Positions 1 through 12,284 of a stretch of DNA of 64,000 nucleotides are shown one piece after another. The notes under the pieces were generated by a model. The model did no database searches, was not told the origin of the DNA, and was given only the letters and a program-made list of their open reading frames with translations. Numbering within the stretch: position 1 is the first letter of the stretch; each line of letters begins with the position of its first letter. Source of the stretch: Paenibacillus bouchesdurhonensis (lineage in GTDB: Bacteria > Bacillota > Bacilli > Paenibacillales > Paenibacillaceae); the NCBI RefSeq assembly GCF_900155685.1, contig NZ_LT732547.1, positions 445 to 64,444 on the forward strand, given 5' to 3'. The position numbers and the translations under genes are program-made.

Positions 1-1342
<1,342 letters not shown>

Positions 1343-1502
1343 AATTCCCTATATGAAGTAGGGCTAACACGCAAATGGTTGTTTCGTATCCAGTTTTCAG
1401 GTGATTAAACATCTGAAATGCAGTTTAAGCTGCATGTTTGTTCTAAGGTCTGATATTTTGTTGTAGCAGATCGAAGAAGTGAATGCAGTGCAAAAATCAC
1501 GT

Positions 1503-1619
1503 TTGGTGGCAATGGCGGAGGGGTTCCACACGTACCCATCTCGAACACGACCGTTAAGCCCTCCAGCGCCGATGGTACTTGGACCGCAGGGTCCTGGGAG
1601 AGTAGGACGTCGCCAAGCA
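1503..1619 (+). rRNA. 5S ribosomal RNA
   Basis: A 117-nt 5S rRNA lies 160 nt downstream of the 23S gene, as expected for the end of an rrn operon. The ends pair (TTGGTGGC with GTCGCCAA), and the conserved loop CCCATCTCGAACACG is at about 1536-1550. No tRNA gene is seen between the 23S and 5S genes or directly after the 5S. Confidence 0.95.
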
Positions 1620-1628
1620 ATTATAAGA

Positions 1629-1662
1629 GGCACTACTGATATTATATCGGTAGTGCCTTTTT
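1629..1662 (+). terminator. rrn operon terminator
   Basis: The perfect 12-bp stem GGCACTACTGAT / ATCGGTAGTGCC is followed by a T-run nine nucleotides after the 5S gene. It is a strong intrinsic terminator for the rrn operon. Confidence 0.9.
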
Positions 1663-1883
1663 GCGTTTAAGTTGCAGCATTTTCTTAACAAGTCCTAAAA
1701 AAGGTTTTTTTTCGATGTATGCCGGATTACCGAGCAGTATTTGTATATAACATCTTGCTTAAACTTATCCAATGATTATTTTTTTAAAAAAAGTGGTAAA
1801 GATACCGTATCGTTATTCGCGTTTTTTCCGTTTATATAGATAGATAAGTTAAATGAATATACAAAAGAAGGTGTGACACTGTA

Positions 1884-2801
1884 ATGTGCTATAAGCTGGC
1901 AAGAATTCACCTCGCTAAAGCTAAAGCTCGGCAGGAATCTAATTTTGAATTCACGAAGGCAGCGCAAGAAACGGAGTCTGTTCAACCATTGAAGCCTTTC
2001 CAACCAATCAAGCCGGCGCAGGTGTCAGAGCATCAGTCTGAAGCGGAGCTTTCGTTTAAGGATGGTCAGCGTTGGTTTGTTGAATGGGTGCAGACATATC
2101 AGACAGCGCTGAAACAATATTGCCGATCTTTAGCTGGTTCAGCCTGGGAAGCGGAAGAGCTTGTTCAGGAGACGTGACTGAAGGTATGGAGAACCTCTTT
2201 TGAAAAGGGCAGCCCCAACATTAATAAATCTTATTTGTACAAGGTAGCCAATCACATATACATTGATCTTCATCGCAAAAGGAGAGTTGCAACAGCATTT
2301 AATACTTTCGATCAAGTTGCACCCTTTGAAGAGCATACGGACATGACCTCACTCTGGAACGCTATGGAGACCCTTGTGTACCATCTTCCTGTCAATCAGC
2401 GGACTGCACTGCTGCTTGTAGATGTATTTCGTTACACGGCTGCAGAGACGGCGGAGATGCTCCATACGACGGAGGGAGCCGTTAAGGCTTTGCTTCATCG
2501 AGCTCGAACGAAGCTTCGATCGAAGAGTCAAGACTTGGATCTAGGGAGGAGTGAGGGTCAGAGAGAAAACCTACAAAATAAGATCCAGGTAGATGAAAAA
2601 ATCGTCTATGCCTATTTAAAAGCATTCCGGGAGCATAGTCCGCACGCGCTGCTGATGCTTATGAATGAATCAAAAGCGCTTGATCAAACACAGCCGCCTG
2701 TATTGGAGTGCAGCAAAGAGAAGCAGTATCGTCATCCTCAATATCAGCGCCGCTCATATGTTACAGACGACATCGGATCACTGGCCCTAATTGCAGCTTA
2801 A
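1884..2801 (+). pseudogene. sigma-70 family factor with in-frame TGA
   Basis: One continuous reading frame of 305 codons encodes an ECF-like sigma factor but is broken by a TGA at codon 98 (2175-2177). The residues before it read AEELVQET and those after it read LKVWRTSF. Sigma region 2 usually has Trp or Phe at this site, so one G-to-A change of a TGG codon explains the stop. Region 4 with its helix-turn-helix (LHTTEGAVKALLHRARTKLR) follows intact. The C-terminus begins like a SnoaL-type extension (YLKAFREHSPHALL) but is short. The start ATG has a weak GAAGGTG site 11 nt upstream. It is either a recent pseudogene or a read-through product; the sequence cannot decide. Confidence 0.8.
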
Positions 2802-2858
2802 AGATTAAGCTGCTAAGAGCTACTCAAAATTTCAACTTATTAGGAAGGTGTTGGATGC

Positions 2859-3449
2859 ATGAGCACGGTTATACCTTATGTAATTGAGCAAACAAGCCGC
2901 GGCGAACGCTCGTATGATATATATTCCAGGCTACTGAAGGATCGTATCATATTTCTAGGCTCGGCGATCGATGACCACGTGGCCAATAGCATAAGCGCAC
3001 AGATGCTTTTGCTTGCTGCAGAAGATCCCGAGAAGGATATTCACTTCTACATTAACAGTCCAGGCGGTTCTACTTCAGCGGGATTCGCGATATATGATAC
3101 GATGCAGTATGTCAAACCTGACATTCAGACGATCTGCTCCGGTATGGCAGCTTCCTTCGCAGCTATATTGTTGTTGTCGGGTACAAAAGGCAAGCGCTTT
3201 GCATTGCCTAACAGCGAGGTCATGATTCATCAACCACATGGCGGGGTTCAGGGTCAGGCCAGCGATATTGAAATCAGTGCAAGGCGCATTGTTCGTACTC
3301 GGGAAAGATTGAATGCCATTGCGGCCGAGCGTACCGGTCAGTCGTTAGAGCGTATAGCCAAAGACATGGATCGCGACTATTTTATGTCCGCTGAGGAAGC
3401 GGTTGAATACGGTGCTATTGATCAGGTAATTTATAGAGCAAGCTCCTGA
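2859..3449 (+). CDS. clpP: ATP-dependent Clp protease proteolytic subunit
   Basis: This 196-residue protein is a ClpP serine peptidase, which forms the cytosolic double-ring chamber fed by ClpC/ClpX-type unfoldases. The catalytic triad is complete: Ser99 in GMAAS, His124 in MIHQPHGG, and Asp173 in DRDYF. The length matches the family. The start ATG is preceded by AGGAAGGTG. It stands alone between the interrupted sigma gene and guaB and has its own terminator. Firmicutes often have more than one ClpP. This copy has F and A after the catalytic serine, where most have M-G, so it may be the secondary paralogue; that last point is inference. Confidence 0.93.
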   Translation: MSTVIPYVIEQTSRGERSYDIYSRLLKDRIIFLGSAIDDHVANSISAQMLLLAAEDPEKDIHFYINSPGGSTSAGFAIYDTMQYVKPDIQTICSGMAASFAAILLLSGTKGKRFALPNSEVMIHQPHGGVQGQASDIEISARRIVRTRERLNAIAAERTGQSLERIAKDMDRDYFMSAEEAVEYGAIDQVIYRASS

Positions 3450-3461
3450 ACATAACGACTT

Positions 3462-3492
3462 AGAGTGTTGCCTACAAGGCAATGCTCTTTCT
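3462..3492 (+). terminator. clpP terminator
   Basis: The stem AGAGTGTTGCCT / AGGCAATGCTCT, with one wobble position, is followed by a short T-rich stretch just after the clpP stop. Confidence 0.65.
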
Positions 3493-3633
3493 TTATTTGC
3501 GAAGATAGGATGACTTTCGTGGAAAAGGGGAAACAATAGATCAACGGCTACGAAGATGTGAAGTCTTTTTGTACTTCTCCTGTAGACACTAGTATGTCTG
3601 TGGAAGTCTGGTGGTATTTCCTGGTGCTTGTTC

Positions 3634-3662
3634 TTGACAGGCTATATGCCCTTTGCTAAGAT
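3634..3662 (+). promoter_or_regulatory. guaB promoter, sigma-A type
   Basis: A consensus -35 TTGACA (3634-3639) lies exactly 17 nt before TAAGAT (3657-3662), about 95 nt upstream of the guaB start. I see no purine riboswitch fold in the leader. The rest of the 3493-3756 gap holds nothing else I can identify. Confidence 0.7.
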
Positions 3663-3702
3663 GTACAATAATATATTTTCGTAAGTGTCTTTCCGGCCTT
3701 GA

Positions 3703-5214
<1,512 letters not shown>

Positions 5215-5242
5215 TAAATTGACCACACCACCATTTTCCATA

Positions 5243-5279
5243 ACAGACTGGGCGAAATCTGCCCGGTCTGTCTTTTTTT
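5243..5279 (+). terminator. guaB terminator
   Basis: The stem ACAGACTGGGC / GCCCGGTCTGT, with a six-nucleotide loop, is followed by eight T residues. Confidence 0.9.
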
Positions 5280-5345
5280 GCGTATTCCGCTGTGATAGAA
5301 TAGATTAAGCAATCGAACGAGTATATGAGGGGAGCTTTAAGAGCA

Positions 5346-6755
5346 TTGAAACTGAAAGAAAAGAAACCTAAAACATCGAAACGCCAAATCCTTCGTAAAA
5401 GCGTCGCCTCTGTTCTGTTACTAAATATGTTATGTCTATCAATGGTACCTGCAGTCGCGCTTGCTGAAGGACAGCAAACCGAAGCTACGTCAACCAAGCC
5501 TGCAGGACAGCAAAGCAACTCTAGCATTCCGTCTGTAGAATCTCTAGAACTTAAGGTTAAATCTGCGATATTATTGGAGCCGGTATCCGGCCAAGTTCTT
5601 CTGAATGTAAATGGGGACACTCCGCTTCCTCCTGCAAGTATGACCAAGATGATGACAGAGTACATCGTTGCAGACTTGGTGAAGCAAGGAAAGTTTAGCT
5701 GGGATGATGTGGTTACCGTGCGTGAGAATGCGTCCAAGACAATTGGTTCACGCATCTTTCTAGCGCAAGGGGATCAACATACAATCCGGGAGCTGTACAT
5801 TGCCATGGCGGTTGGTTCAGCGAATGATGCAACTGTAGCTTTGGCTGAGCATGTCGCTGGTTCTGAGCTGGCCTTCGTCGAGATGATGAATGATGAGGCT
5901 CAGCGCATGGGGATGACCAACACTTATTTTGCAAACTCTACGGGCCTGGATATTAAAGATATGCCGAAGGAATTCCAGCCAGCCAATGATAAGGATACCG
6001 TGATGTCCGCTATGGATGCGGCGATTCTTGCTAAATACATCGTTACGGATCACCCAGATTTTACTGAGTTTACAACGATTCAGGAATATCAGTTCCGGCC
6101 TCGGGACAAGAAGCCAATGGTGAACTGGAACTACATGCTTGAGGCGAATAAGAATGTAACCAACTTCAAACAATTTGCTTATGAGGGACTGGACGGCTTG
6201 AAGACCGGGCATACCTCCAGAGCCGGCAGCTGCTTTACGGGCACGGCAGAACGGGATGGGATGCGACTGATCAGTGTCGTTATGGGAACAGAAGCTACGA
6301 AGACGATGAAAGCTGAGGACGTACGGTTCGTCGAGACGCGTAAAGTGTTGGATTACGGGTTCAACAACTTCGAGACCAAGCAGGTCGTTGCTCCAAAAAC
6401 GACGGTAGAAGGAACCGAAACGGTAACCGTAAAGAAGGCGAAAAATGTGGACGTGCCTGTTGTAACGGATCAAGGGGTTAGTTTCGTTGTGCCTAAAGGT
6501 GCGGACATGAGCAGCTTACAAGCAACGGTATCCCTGAACGAGGAGACGGCCCTAGTGGCCCCTCTGAAGCAAGGGACGGAAGTTGGTACAGTTACCTACT
6601 CTTTCAAAGCTCCGGGCTCTGACGAGCCTGTAGAGAAGACGGTGAAGCTGATCACGGCCCAGGACGCAGAGAAGGCGAATTGGTTTAAGTTATTCCTGCG
6701 CGCGATCGGAGACTTTTTCAAGGATCTGTTTAATGGAATCAAGAATCTTTTCTAA
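5346..6755 (+). CDS. dacA: D-alanyl-D-alanine carboxypeptidase (PBP5 type)
   Basis: This is a serine-type D-Ala-D-Ala carboxypeptidase that trims peptidoglycan pentapeptides outside the membrane. A signal peptide (LLLNMLCLSMVPAVALA) leads into the peptidase domain with all three active-site motifs: S98-M-T-K101, S158-A-N160 and K286-T-G. A C-terminal beta domain and an amphipathic anchor helix (WFKLFLRAIGDFFKDLF) follow, as in PBP5. I place the start at TTG 5346, because GAGGGGAG (5327-5334) sits at proper spacing before it. The upstream ATG at 5325 overlaps that site and would add seven residues. It lies directly downstream of guaB, as in Bacillus. Confidence 0.93.
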   Translation: MKLKEKKPKTSKRQILRKSVASVLLLNMLCLSMVPAVALAEGQQTEATSTKPAGQQSNSSIPSVESLELKVKSAILLEPVSGQVLLNVNGDTPLPPASMTKMMTEYIVADLVKQGKFSWDDVVTVRENASKTIGSRIFLAQGDQHTIRELYIAMAVGSANDATVALAEHVAGSELAFVEMMNDEAQRMGMTNTYFANSTGLDIKDMPKEFQPANDKDTVMSAMDAAILAKYIVTDHPDFTEFTTIQEYQFRPRDKKPMVNWNYMLEANKNVTNFKQFAYEGLDGLKTGHTSRAGSCFTGTAERDGMRLISVVMGTEATKTMKAEDVRFVETRKVLDYGFNNFETKQVVAPKTTVEGTETVTVKKAKNVDVPVVTDQGVSFVVPKGADMSSLQATVSLNEETALVAPLKQGTEVGTVTYSFKAPGSDEPVEKTVKLITAQDAEKANWFKLFLRAIGDFFKDLFNGIKNLF

Positions 6756-6785
6756 TTTGCAAGATATAAATCCCGAGTAAATGGG

Positions 6786-6814
6786 TTGTATATTTGGCTT
6801 AAATATTGTAAAAT
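6786..6814 (+). promoter_or_regulatory. pdxST promoter, sigma-A type
   Basis: TTGTAT (6786-6791) and TAAAAT (6809-6814) are separated by 17 nt, about 117 nt upstream of pdxS. No terminator is visible after dacA, so some read-through into pdxST is possible. Confidence 0.5.
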
Positions 6815-6931
6815 ATCAAGTTAGATTATCGCATGTAGAATCGAGACAGAAGTAATGTTTATGGGGATTAGGTCATATGCCAAAGCCTCATAGCATGGGG
6901 ATATATTTAGATTAAATCGGGAGGCGTGGAC

Positions 6932-7813
6932 ATGGAAACAGGAACATCACGTGTAAAAAGAGGTATGGCCGAAATGCAAAAAGGCGGCGTCATTATGGAC
7001 GTCATGAATGCGGAACAAGCGAAGATTGCTGAGGCGGCTGGAGCCACAGCTGTTATGGCTTTGGAGCGCGTTCCTTCTGATATTCGTGCGGCTGGGGGCG
7101 TAGCTCGCATGGCTGACCCTACAATTGTTGAAGAGGTTATGAAAGTAGTATCTATTCCGGTTATGGCCAAAGCGCGGATCGGGCATTATGTAGAAGCGAA
7201 AGTTTTGGAATCTCTCGGGGTAGACTATTTGGATGAGAGTGAAGTGTTGACGCCTGCGGATGAGGTGTTCCACATCGATAAACGTGATTTCACCGTTCCA
7301 TTTGTCTGCGGAGCAAAAGATCTCGGCGAAGCGCTGCGTCGTATTAGCGAAGGCGCATCGATGATCCGTACGAAAGGCGAACCAGGAACCGGCAACATTG
7401 TTGAAGCTGTTCGTCATATGCGTCTGATCAACAGCCAAATCCGTTCCGTACAAAGCATGTCCAAGGACGAGCTGTACGCTGAAGCCAAAAATCTCGGCGT
7501 TGCTTATGATTTGTTGCTTGAAGTTCATGAGAACGGCAAGCTCCCAGTAGTTAACTTTGCTGCTGGCGGCGTGGCTACTCCTGCCGATGCGGCGCTAATG
7601 ATGCATCTTGGTTCGGATGGTGTGTTTGTGGGCTCGGGTATTTTCAAATCGGAGAATCCTGAGAAATTTGCTCGTGCGATCGTCGAAGCTACAACGCATT
7701 ATACGGACTACAAGCTGATTGCTGAAGTATCGAAGAACCTAGGAACGCCGATGAAAGGCATCGAAATTTCCAAATTGTCTCCGGCTGAGCGTATGTCGGA
7801 TCGCGGTTGGTAA
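6932..7813 (+). CDS. pdxS: pyridoxal 5'-phosphate synthase, lyase subunit PdxS
   Basis: PdxS makes pyridoxal phosphate from ribose 5-phosphate, glyceraldehyde 3-phosphate and the ammonia delivered by PdxT. The 293-residue barrel begins with the conserved [18 protein letters not shown] segment, and the Schiff-base lysine is Lys80 in MAKARIGH. The phosphate loop [13 protein letters not shown] is also present. The ATG at 6932 has GGGAGGCG about 6 nt upstream; a GTG two codons earlier lies inside that site and is unlikely. It is followed 48 nt later by pdxT, so the two form one operon. Confidence 0.97.
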   Translation: METGTSRVKRGMAEMQKGGVIMDVMNAEQAKIAEAAGATAVMALERVPSDIRAAGGVARMADPTIVEEVMKVVSIPVMAKARIGHYVEAKVLESLGVDYLDESEVLTPADEVFHIDKRDFTVPFVCGAKDLGEALRRISEGASMIRTKGEPGTGNIVEAVRHMRLINSQIRSVQSMSKDELYAEAKNLGVAYDLLLEVHENGKLPVVNFAAGGVATPADAALMMHLGSDGVFVGSGIFKSENPEKFARAIVEATTHYTDYKLIAEVSKNLGTPMKGIEISKLSPAERMSDRGW

Positions 7814-7861
7814 TTGGCAGCTGCATTTCTTTTCCGAGTCAGATAGAAAGAAGGTTTCTCC

Positions 7862-8446
7862 ATGAAAGTAGGAGTGCTGGCGCTGCAGGGCGCCGTTTCG
7901 GAGCATATAAGAAGCATTGAGAGCGCTGGGGCGGAGGGCGTTGCTGTAAAGCACCCCGAGCAGCTTCTGGATATCGATGGGCTGATTATCCCCGGCGGGG
8001 AGAGTACAACCATTGGCAAGCTCATGAGGAAATATGGCTTTATCAAGGCTGTTCAGCAGTTCTCCGGCGAAGGTAAGCCTCTGTTTGGCACCTGTGCTGG
8101 ACTGATTGTGATGGCGAAGAAAATTGAAGGCGGGGAAGAGCCCCACCTGGGCGTTATGGACATCAGCGTATCTCGTAACGCGTTCGGGCGCCAACGGGAG
8201 AGCTTTGAGACTAACTTGGATGTGAAGGGCCTTCAGGAGCCGCTTCGCGCGGTATTTATCCGTGCGCCTTTGATCACCGAGGTTGGCGAAGGCGTTGAGG
8301 TATTGTCCAAGTATAATGATGAAATCGTGACTGCACGTCAAGGGCATTTGCTCGTGTCGTCATTTCATCCCGAATTGACGGACGATGTTTCGTTGCATAA
8401 ATATTTTACAGAAATGATTCAGGCAAACAAAGCGGCCGCAAAGTAA
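7862..8446 (+). CDS. pdxT: pyridoxal 5'-phosphate synthase, glutaminase subunit PdxT
   Basis: PdxT is the class I glutamine amidotransferase partner of PdxS; it hydrolyses glutamine and channels ammonia to the lyase. The 194-residue protein starts MKVGVLALQGAVSEH. It has the nucleophile Cys78 in GTCAGLI and the His-x-Glu pair in SFHPELTDD. The site GAAAGAAGG lies before the ATG. Confidence 0.97.
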   Translation: MKVGVLALQGAVSEHIRSIESAGAEGVAVKHPEQLLDIDGLIIPGGESTTIGKLMRKYGFIKAVQQFSGEGKPLFGTCAGLIVMAKKIEGGEEPHLGVMDISVSRNAFGRQRESFETNLDVKGLQEPLRAVFIRAPLITEVGEGVEVLSKYNDEIVTARQGHLLVSSFHPELTDDVSLHKYFTEMIQANKAAAK

Positions 8447-8608
8447 GGGCTGATCAGACACCTTGACTCTTTCCCAAGGGTTAAGGTTTGTTTGCTTTAA
8501 ACGGAGGACGCCCGAGTTCTCTGGTGATCCCAAACCGGTCTGACTTGCTTAGCTAAGCAACCTTATCGAGCAAAAGACCTGGCGGGATGATTCTAGGAGG
8601 GACAACCC
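8447..8608 (+). promoter_or_regulatory. pdxT-serS gap with 16-bp palindrome
   Basis: The first part can form an imperfect hairpin (ACCTT ... AAGGT, about 8460-8488) with a T-rich tail, which may end the pdxST transcript. Farther on is a perfect 16-bp palindrome, TTGCTTAGCTAAGCAA (8545-8560), about 50 nt before serS. A T-box would be expected before a Firmicute synthetase gene, but I cannot find the conserved T-box core (GGTGG-NACCGCG) here. Confidence 0.4.
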
Positions 8609-9892
8609 ATGTTAGATGTAAAAATAATGCGAAATGATTTCGAGCGTGTTGAGAAAGCGCTCCAGGACAGAGGAGCCTCGCTGGAGCTTATATCGGGCTT
8701 CGCCTCGATGGACGGCAAGCGCCGTGAATTGCTGCAGGAAAGTGAGTCGCTGAAGAACCGTCGTAACATGGTATCAGCTGAAGTCGCTAAACGCAAGAAG
8801 AACAAAGAGGATGCGGATGAGCTGATCATCGAAATGCGTGAGGTGGGTGACCGCATTAAAGAGTTGGATGACGAAGTCCGGGCTCTGGAGGCGCAGATCG
8901 ATGAGCTAATGCTTGCTATACCTAACATTCCACATCAAGATGTTCCGGTAGGAGCTTCCGAAGAAGAGAATGTGGAGGTTCGCCGTTGGAGTGAGCCTCG
9001 CCAGTTCGATTTTACGCCAAAGGCTCACTGGGATATCGCTGCTGACCTTGGCATCCTCGACTTTGAGGCAGGAGCTAAGGTAACTGGCTCTAGATTTACT
9101 TTTTACAAGGGGCTTGGAGCGCGTCTTGAACGGGCATTGATTAATTTCATGATGGATTTGCACAGCGATGAGCATGGGTATGAAGAAATGCTACCTCCGT
9201 ATATCGTTAACCAGGATAGCCTCTATGGAACCGGTCAACTGCCGAAGTTCGAAGAGGATCTATTTAAGCTGACGGAGGATGGTTACTACTTAATTCCGAC
9301 GGCGGAAGTACCCGTAACGAATTTTCATCGGGACGAGATTCTGAGCGCAGAGGATCTGCCGCGGAATTATGTGGCTTATAGCTCTTGCTTCCGCTCCGAG
9401 GCAGGTGCTGCTGGCAGGGATACGCGAGGTTTGATTCGCCAGCACCAATTCAACAAGGTAGAGATGATTAAAATTGTTCATCCAGATCAATCTTATGAGG
9501 AATTGGAGAAAATGACAGCGAATGCAGAGCGTGTGCTGCAGCTGTTGAAGCTTCCTTATCGCGTGTTGGCTTTGTGTACGGGCGACCTTGGCTTTACAGC
9601 GGCTAAGACGTATGATCTGGAGGTGTGGCTGCCGGAATCCGGGATGTACCGTGAGATTTCCTCTTGCTCTAACGTAGAGGATTTCCAAGCTCGACGTGCG
9701 AATATCCGCTTTCGTCCAGAGGTTAAAGCAAAACCGGAATTCGTGCATACACTGAACGGCTCGGGGTTAGCTGTAGGGCGCACGGTTGCGGCCATTCTTG
9801 AAAATTACCAGCTAGAAGACGGCCATGTGGAGGTACCGGAAGTGCTTCGTCCATACATGGGCGGTGTTGAATATATTCACAGTAAGAAATAA
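8609..9892 (+). CDS. serS: seryl-tRNA synthetase
   Basis: This class II synthetase charges tRNA-Ser in the cytosol. The 427-residue protein has the N-terminal tRNA-binding coiled coil (about residues 25-105, rich in E/K/R heptads). The catalytic core follows, with motif 2 ([20 protein letters not shown]) and motif 3 ([19 protein letters not shown]). The start ATG follows AGGAGGG. A tRNA-Ser gene lies 62 nt downstream, so enzyme and substrate are neighbours. Confidence 0.97.
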   Translation: MLDVKIMRNDFERVEKALQDRGASLELISGFASMDGKRRELLQESESLKNRRNMVSAEVAKRKKNKEDADELIIEMREVGDRIKELDDEVRALEAQIDELMLAIPNIPHQDVPVGASEEENVEVRRWSEPRQFDFTPKAHWDIAADLGILDFEAGAKVTGSRFTFYKGLGARLERALINFMMDLHSDEHGYEEMLPPYIVNQDSLYGTGQLPKFEEDLFKLTEDGYYLIPTAEVPVTNFHRDEILSAEDLPRNYVAYSSCFRSEAGAAGRDTRGLIRQHQFNKVEMIKIVHPDQSYEELEKMTANAERVLQLLKLPYRVLALCTGDLGFTAAKTYDLEVWLPESGMYREISSCSNVEDFQARRANIRFRPEVKAKPEFVHTLNGSGLAVGRTVAAILENYQLEDGHVEVPEVLRPYMGGVEYIHSKK

Positions 9893-9918
9893 CTTGCGTG
9901 TGAATTAACTCTGTGGTA

Positions 9919-9947
9919 GAATCTGATTTGTTACGCTAATCAGATTC
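9919..9947 (+). terminator. hairpin between serS and tRNA-Ser
   Basis: The perfect 10-bp stem GAATCTGATT / AATCAGATTC is followed by ACCTTTT. It could be a weak serS terminator or a processing hairpin just before the tRNA. Confidence 0.4.
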
Positions 9948-9954
9948 ACCTTTT

Positions 9955-10048
<94 letters not shown>

Positions 10049-10111
10049 ATTAAGAATACATATCGCATAAGGAATTGATGCGATTTTGACTGAAACGCAC
10101 TTGACTGTTGA

Positions 10112-10149
10112 ACAGCGGTCTGGTGCGTTTTTTTGTATTCGTGACCGTT
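10112..10149 (+). other. candidate integrase arm sites, left end
   Basis: ACAGCGGTCTG (10112-10122) and GTGACCGTT (10141-10149) both recur in inverted orientation near the right end, at 22089-22099 and 22058-22066. The first lies 65-66 nt from the att core at both ends and the second 95-98 nt. The mirror arrangement suggests arm-type binding sites for the element's integrase. The first site also sits in the loop of an ACGCAC / GTGCGT hairpin followed by seven T residues (to 10135), a possible terminator for the tRNA transcript. Confidence 0.5.
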
Positions 10150-10179
10150 AGACAAAAAACTAACGGGAGGAATGGAAGT

Positions 10180-11241
10180 ATGAGCGCAAACACAGGCAGA
10201 TCAGCTCATAAACGAGGACAAAGAAAGAATAATCTGGATTTACCCCAGCGGCTATTAGACCGACTTACTCCTTCGGTCTTGGAAACGTCCCGCCCTGCTC
10301 ATCAAGAAGCAGAGAAACCGCTACATGAGACTCTGACATTGACTAAGCTGTTTAATCGCTACTATGCCGCACGGCAAGCCGCAGGAGCGGCAGAGCGTAC
10401 CTTAGAGGACTACAGGAAACACATGAACTGGTTTCGCCGTTTCTTGTCATCAGAGTACAGCGGTCTGGACAACTTTGTACCTAATCGCGATGTGATTCGT
10501 TCATGGATTTCTCATATGTTGACGGTACAGAAGTTGAAGCCTTCCACAATAAATATCAGACTGAGAACAATCAAAGCAATGTTCAATTGGTCTATGAGCG
10601 AGGGAATCATAAAAGAATCCCCCTTTAACAATGTTGAACTGCTGAAGGTTCCAGAAGAAGACTTTCAGATAATCTCAAAGGCTCAGGAGCGTAAATTGTT
10701 TAATTGCTGTGAACTAACTACCTTTACTGGACTACGTGATGCGCTGTTAATGTCTTTCCTGCTTGATACAGGGGTTCGTATTGGTGAATGTATGAGGATT
10801 TTAGTGGAGGAAATTGATCTACAAAAACGTTCCGCATCTGTTCGGGCTGAGTCAGCTAAAACCAGAAAAGCACGGACGGTTTATTATGGAGTGAGAACAC
10901 AAGAACTGTTAGTTATATACCTTGCTTGGCATGAGATCAATGGGCAAGCCCCAAACTTGTTCCTCAACGAGTTTGGTCAACCCTTAGATAAGAATTGGGC
11001 TACCAGATGTATCAGTTTCATTGGTAAGAAGGCTAAAATTTCAGGCGTTCGCATAAGTCCCCACACTTTCCGACATACGTTTGCGACTCGTTATATAAAG
11101 GCAACAGGCGACCCGTTTTCATTACGTAGATTGCTTGGACATTCCTCCATGGAAATGGTAAATCGTTACGTTAATTTAGATGTTGCTGATGTTCGTGAGC
11201 AGTATGAGAAGTTCATGAATGGGGGAACTAAGCAATGGTAA
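10180..11241 (+). CDS. tyrosine site-specific integrase
   Basis: This 353-residue tyrosine recombinase would catalyse integration and excision of the element at tRNA-Ser. An N-terminal SAM-like core-binding domain (about residues 50-140) precedes the catalytic domain. The active-site residues are Arg200 (TGVRIGE), His295 and Arg298 (HTFRHTF), His321 (LLGHSS) and the nucleophile Tyr330 (NRYVNL). ATG 10180 is chosen because GGGAGG lies 9 nt upstream; the open frame extends 24 codons farther but without a site. It overlaps the next small gene by 7 nt. Confidence 0.93.
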   Translation: MSANTGRSAHKRGQRKNNLDLPQRLLDRLTPSVLETSRPAHQEAEKPLHETLTLTKLFNRYYAARQAAGAAERTLEDYRKHMNWFRRFLSSEYSGLDNFVPNRDVIRSWISHMLTVQKLKPSTINIRLRTIKAMFNWSMSEGIIKESPFNNVELLKVPEEDFQIISKAQERKLFNCCELTTFTGLRDALLMSFLLDTGVRIGECMRILVEEIDLQKRSASVRAESAKTRKARTVYYGVRTQELLVIYLAWHEINGQAPNLFLNEFGQPLDKNWATRCISFIGKKAKISGVRISPHTFRHTFATRYIKATGDPFSLRRLLGHSSMEMVNRYVNLDVADVREQYEKFMNGGTKQW

Positions 11242-11453
11242 CATCACGAAGCGTATGGTTAGCTATGGGGGATAACACTATCGCTCCAAAGCTCTTAGAA
11301 CCCGCTAGGGCGCACTCTAAGCTTGTTTTGGAACATATCGAAAAAGACACTTGTCCAGAACGCAGACAAGCTATACGAGCCGAGATTGGGCGTTTGAAAG
11401 CGGAGAGAGAGTTGTTGTTAGCTTCTTCCTTCCATCAGGAGGTTGTAAAATGA
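11235..11453 (+). CDS. small hypothetical protein in integrase operon
   Basis: This 72-residue protein overlaps the end of the integrase gene (the ATG lies within its last codons) and its stop overlaps the next start, so the three are probably translationally coupled. The sequence is charged and helical, with an E/R-rich segment (CPERRQAIRAEIGRLKAERE). No signal peptide or known domain is seen. An excisionase or accessory role is possible from position but not shown. Confidence 0.6.
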   Translation: MVTSRSVWLAMGDNTIAPKLLEPARAHSKLVLEHIEKDTCPERRQAIRAEIGRLKAERELLLASSFHQEVVK

Positions 11454-11707
11454 GCGTGGACTTCGACAAATACGAACAACTCGTATACAGAGAGGATGAA
11501 TTGTGTTTCAAACTAAAGACATATCAGGAAATGATTTCAGAATTGTTGATGCTAGTTCATAAGAGAGGTACTAGCGTTCTTGATTTGCCGACCGTTGAAG
11601 AAGTTTTGACAATGCTACATTCAGCAGAAATCACTTGTCTTTCCGAACTGTTAGATTTACGGCTTGCAAAAACGATTTTATCAAACAGGATTGGTCAGAG
11701 TGAATAG
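11450..11707 (+). CDS. small hypothetical protein
   Basis: This 85-residue protein starts at an ATG that overlaps the previous stop in an ATGA junction, with AGGAGG about 6 nt upstream. It is predicted to be all helical and soluble. I do not recognise the family. A longer open frame reaching to 11351 lacks a ribosome site. A hairpin terminator follows, closing the integrase operon. Confidence 0.6.
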   Translation: MSVDFDKYEQLVYREDELCFKLKTYQEMISELLMLVHKRGTSVLDLPTVEEVLTMLHSAEITCLSELLDLRLAKTILSNRIGQSE

Positions 11708-11748
11708 TTAATGACCAAAACGATATTATACAGTAATGTTATTACAAC

Positions 11749-11783
11749 ATCACCCATTCGACTTCTTTGCGAATGGGTGATTT
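11749..11783. terminator. bidirectional terminator
   Basis: The 12-bp stem ATCACCCATTCG / CGAATGGGTGAT lies between the convergent integrase operon and XRE gene. T-rich flanks are present mainly on the plus side. Confidence 0.75.
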
Positions 11784-11784
11784 G

Positions 11785-12144
11785 TTATTTCAGCTTATCA
11801 TATGTACCCAGCACATCCTTAGCAAGACGAAGTACTAGTTTTACTTCCTCAGTTTTTCTTCCCGACAATAAAGAGTTAAGTGCTTCAATTAGTTCTTGTC
11901 TATCAGCCCTTTCCTCAATACCTTCAATACCCTCGACTCTGAAAACCTCGACTGGATTCACTTCCAAAGCGATAATCACTCTTTCCAGCGTTTCCAATGA
12001 GATATTTCGTTCGCCGCGTTCAATATCTGAAATATATGTAACGTGTATGCCGGATTTTTCTGATAATGATTCTTGGGTGTAGCCTTTTTCTTTGCGTAAC
12101 GTTCTAATACGTTCTCCAACGAGTTTTAAAAAATCAGAAGACAT
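11785..12144 (-). CDS. XRE family transcriptional regulator
   Basis: This 119-residue DNA-binding protein is probably the element's repressor. Its N-terminal Cro/cI helix-turn-helix (about residues 5-60) reads IRTLRKEKGYTQESLSEKSG, then YISDIERGERNISLETLERV. The C-terminal helical part probably dimerises. I start it at 12144 (MSSDFLKL), because GGGAAG is well spaced there. A perfect 16-bp palindrome lies in the divergent gap with the lipoprotein genes, as expected for autoregulation. Confidence 0.85.
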   Translation of the reverse strand: MSSDFLKLVGERIRTLRKEKGYTQESLSEKSGIHVTYISDIERGERNISLETLERVIIALEVNPVEVFRVEGIEGIEERADRQELIEALNSLLSGRKTEEVKLVLRLAKDVLGTYDKLK

Positions 12145-12225
12145 TCTAACACTTCCCTTCCATTCAAGCGTATGGAAGGAGTGCAGGCTTTTACATAATC
12201 TCATATCAGAAGATTCGTTGATAAC

Positions 12226-12241
12226 ATCGTATATATACGAT
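12226..12241. promoter_or_regulatory. palindromic operator candidate
   Basis: The perfect palindrome ATCGTATATATACGAT lies between the XRE gene and the divergently transcribed lipoprotein gene (start 12285). It is a plausible repressor binding site. Confidence 0.55.
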
Positions 12242-12284
12242 ACTATATTTGATATATGACTTTACAACTAGGAGGTGCGTATAT

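Noticed and set aside
8447..8608. T-box riboswitch before serS
   Set aside because: The conserved GGTGG-NACCGCG core and specifier-loop layout are not visible.
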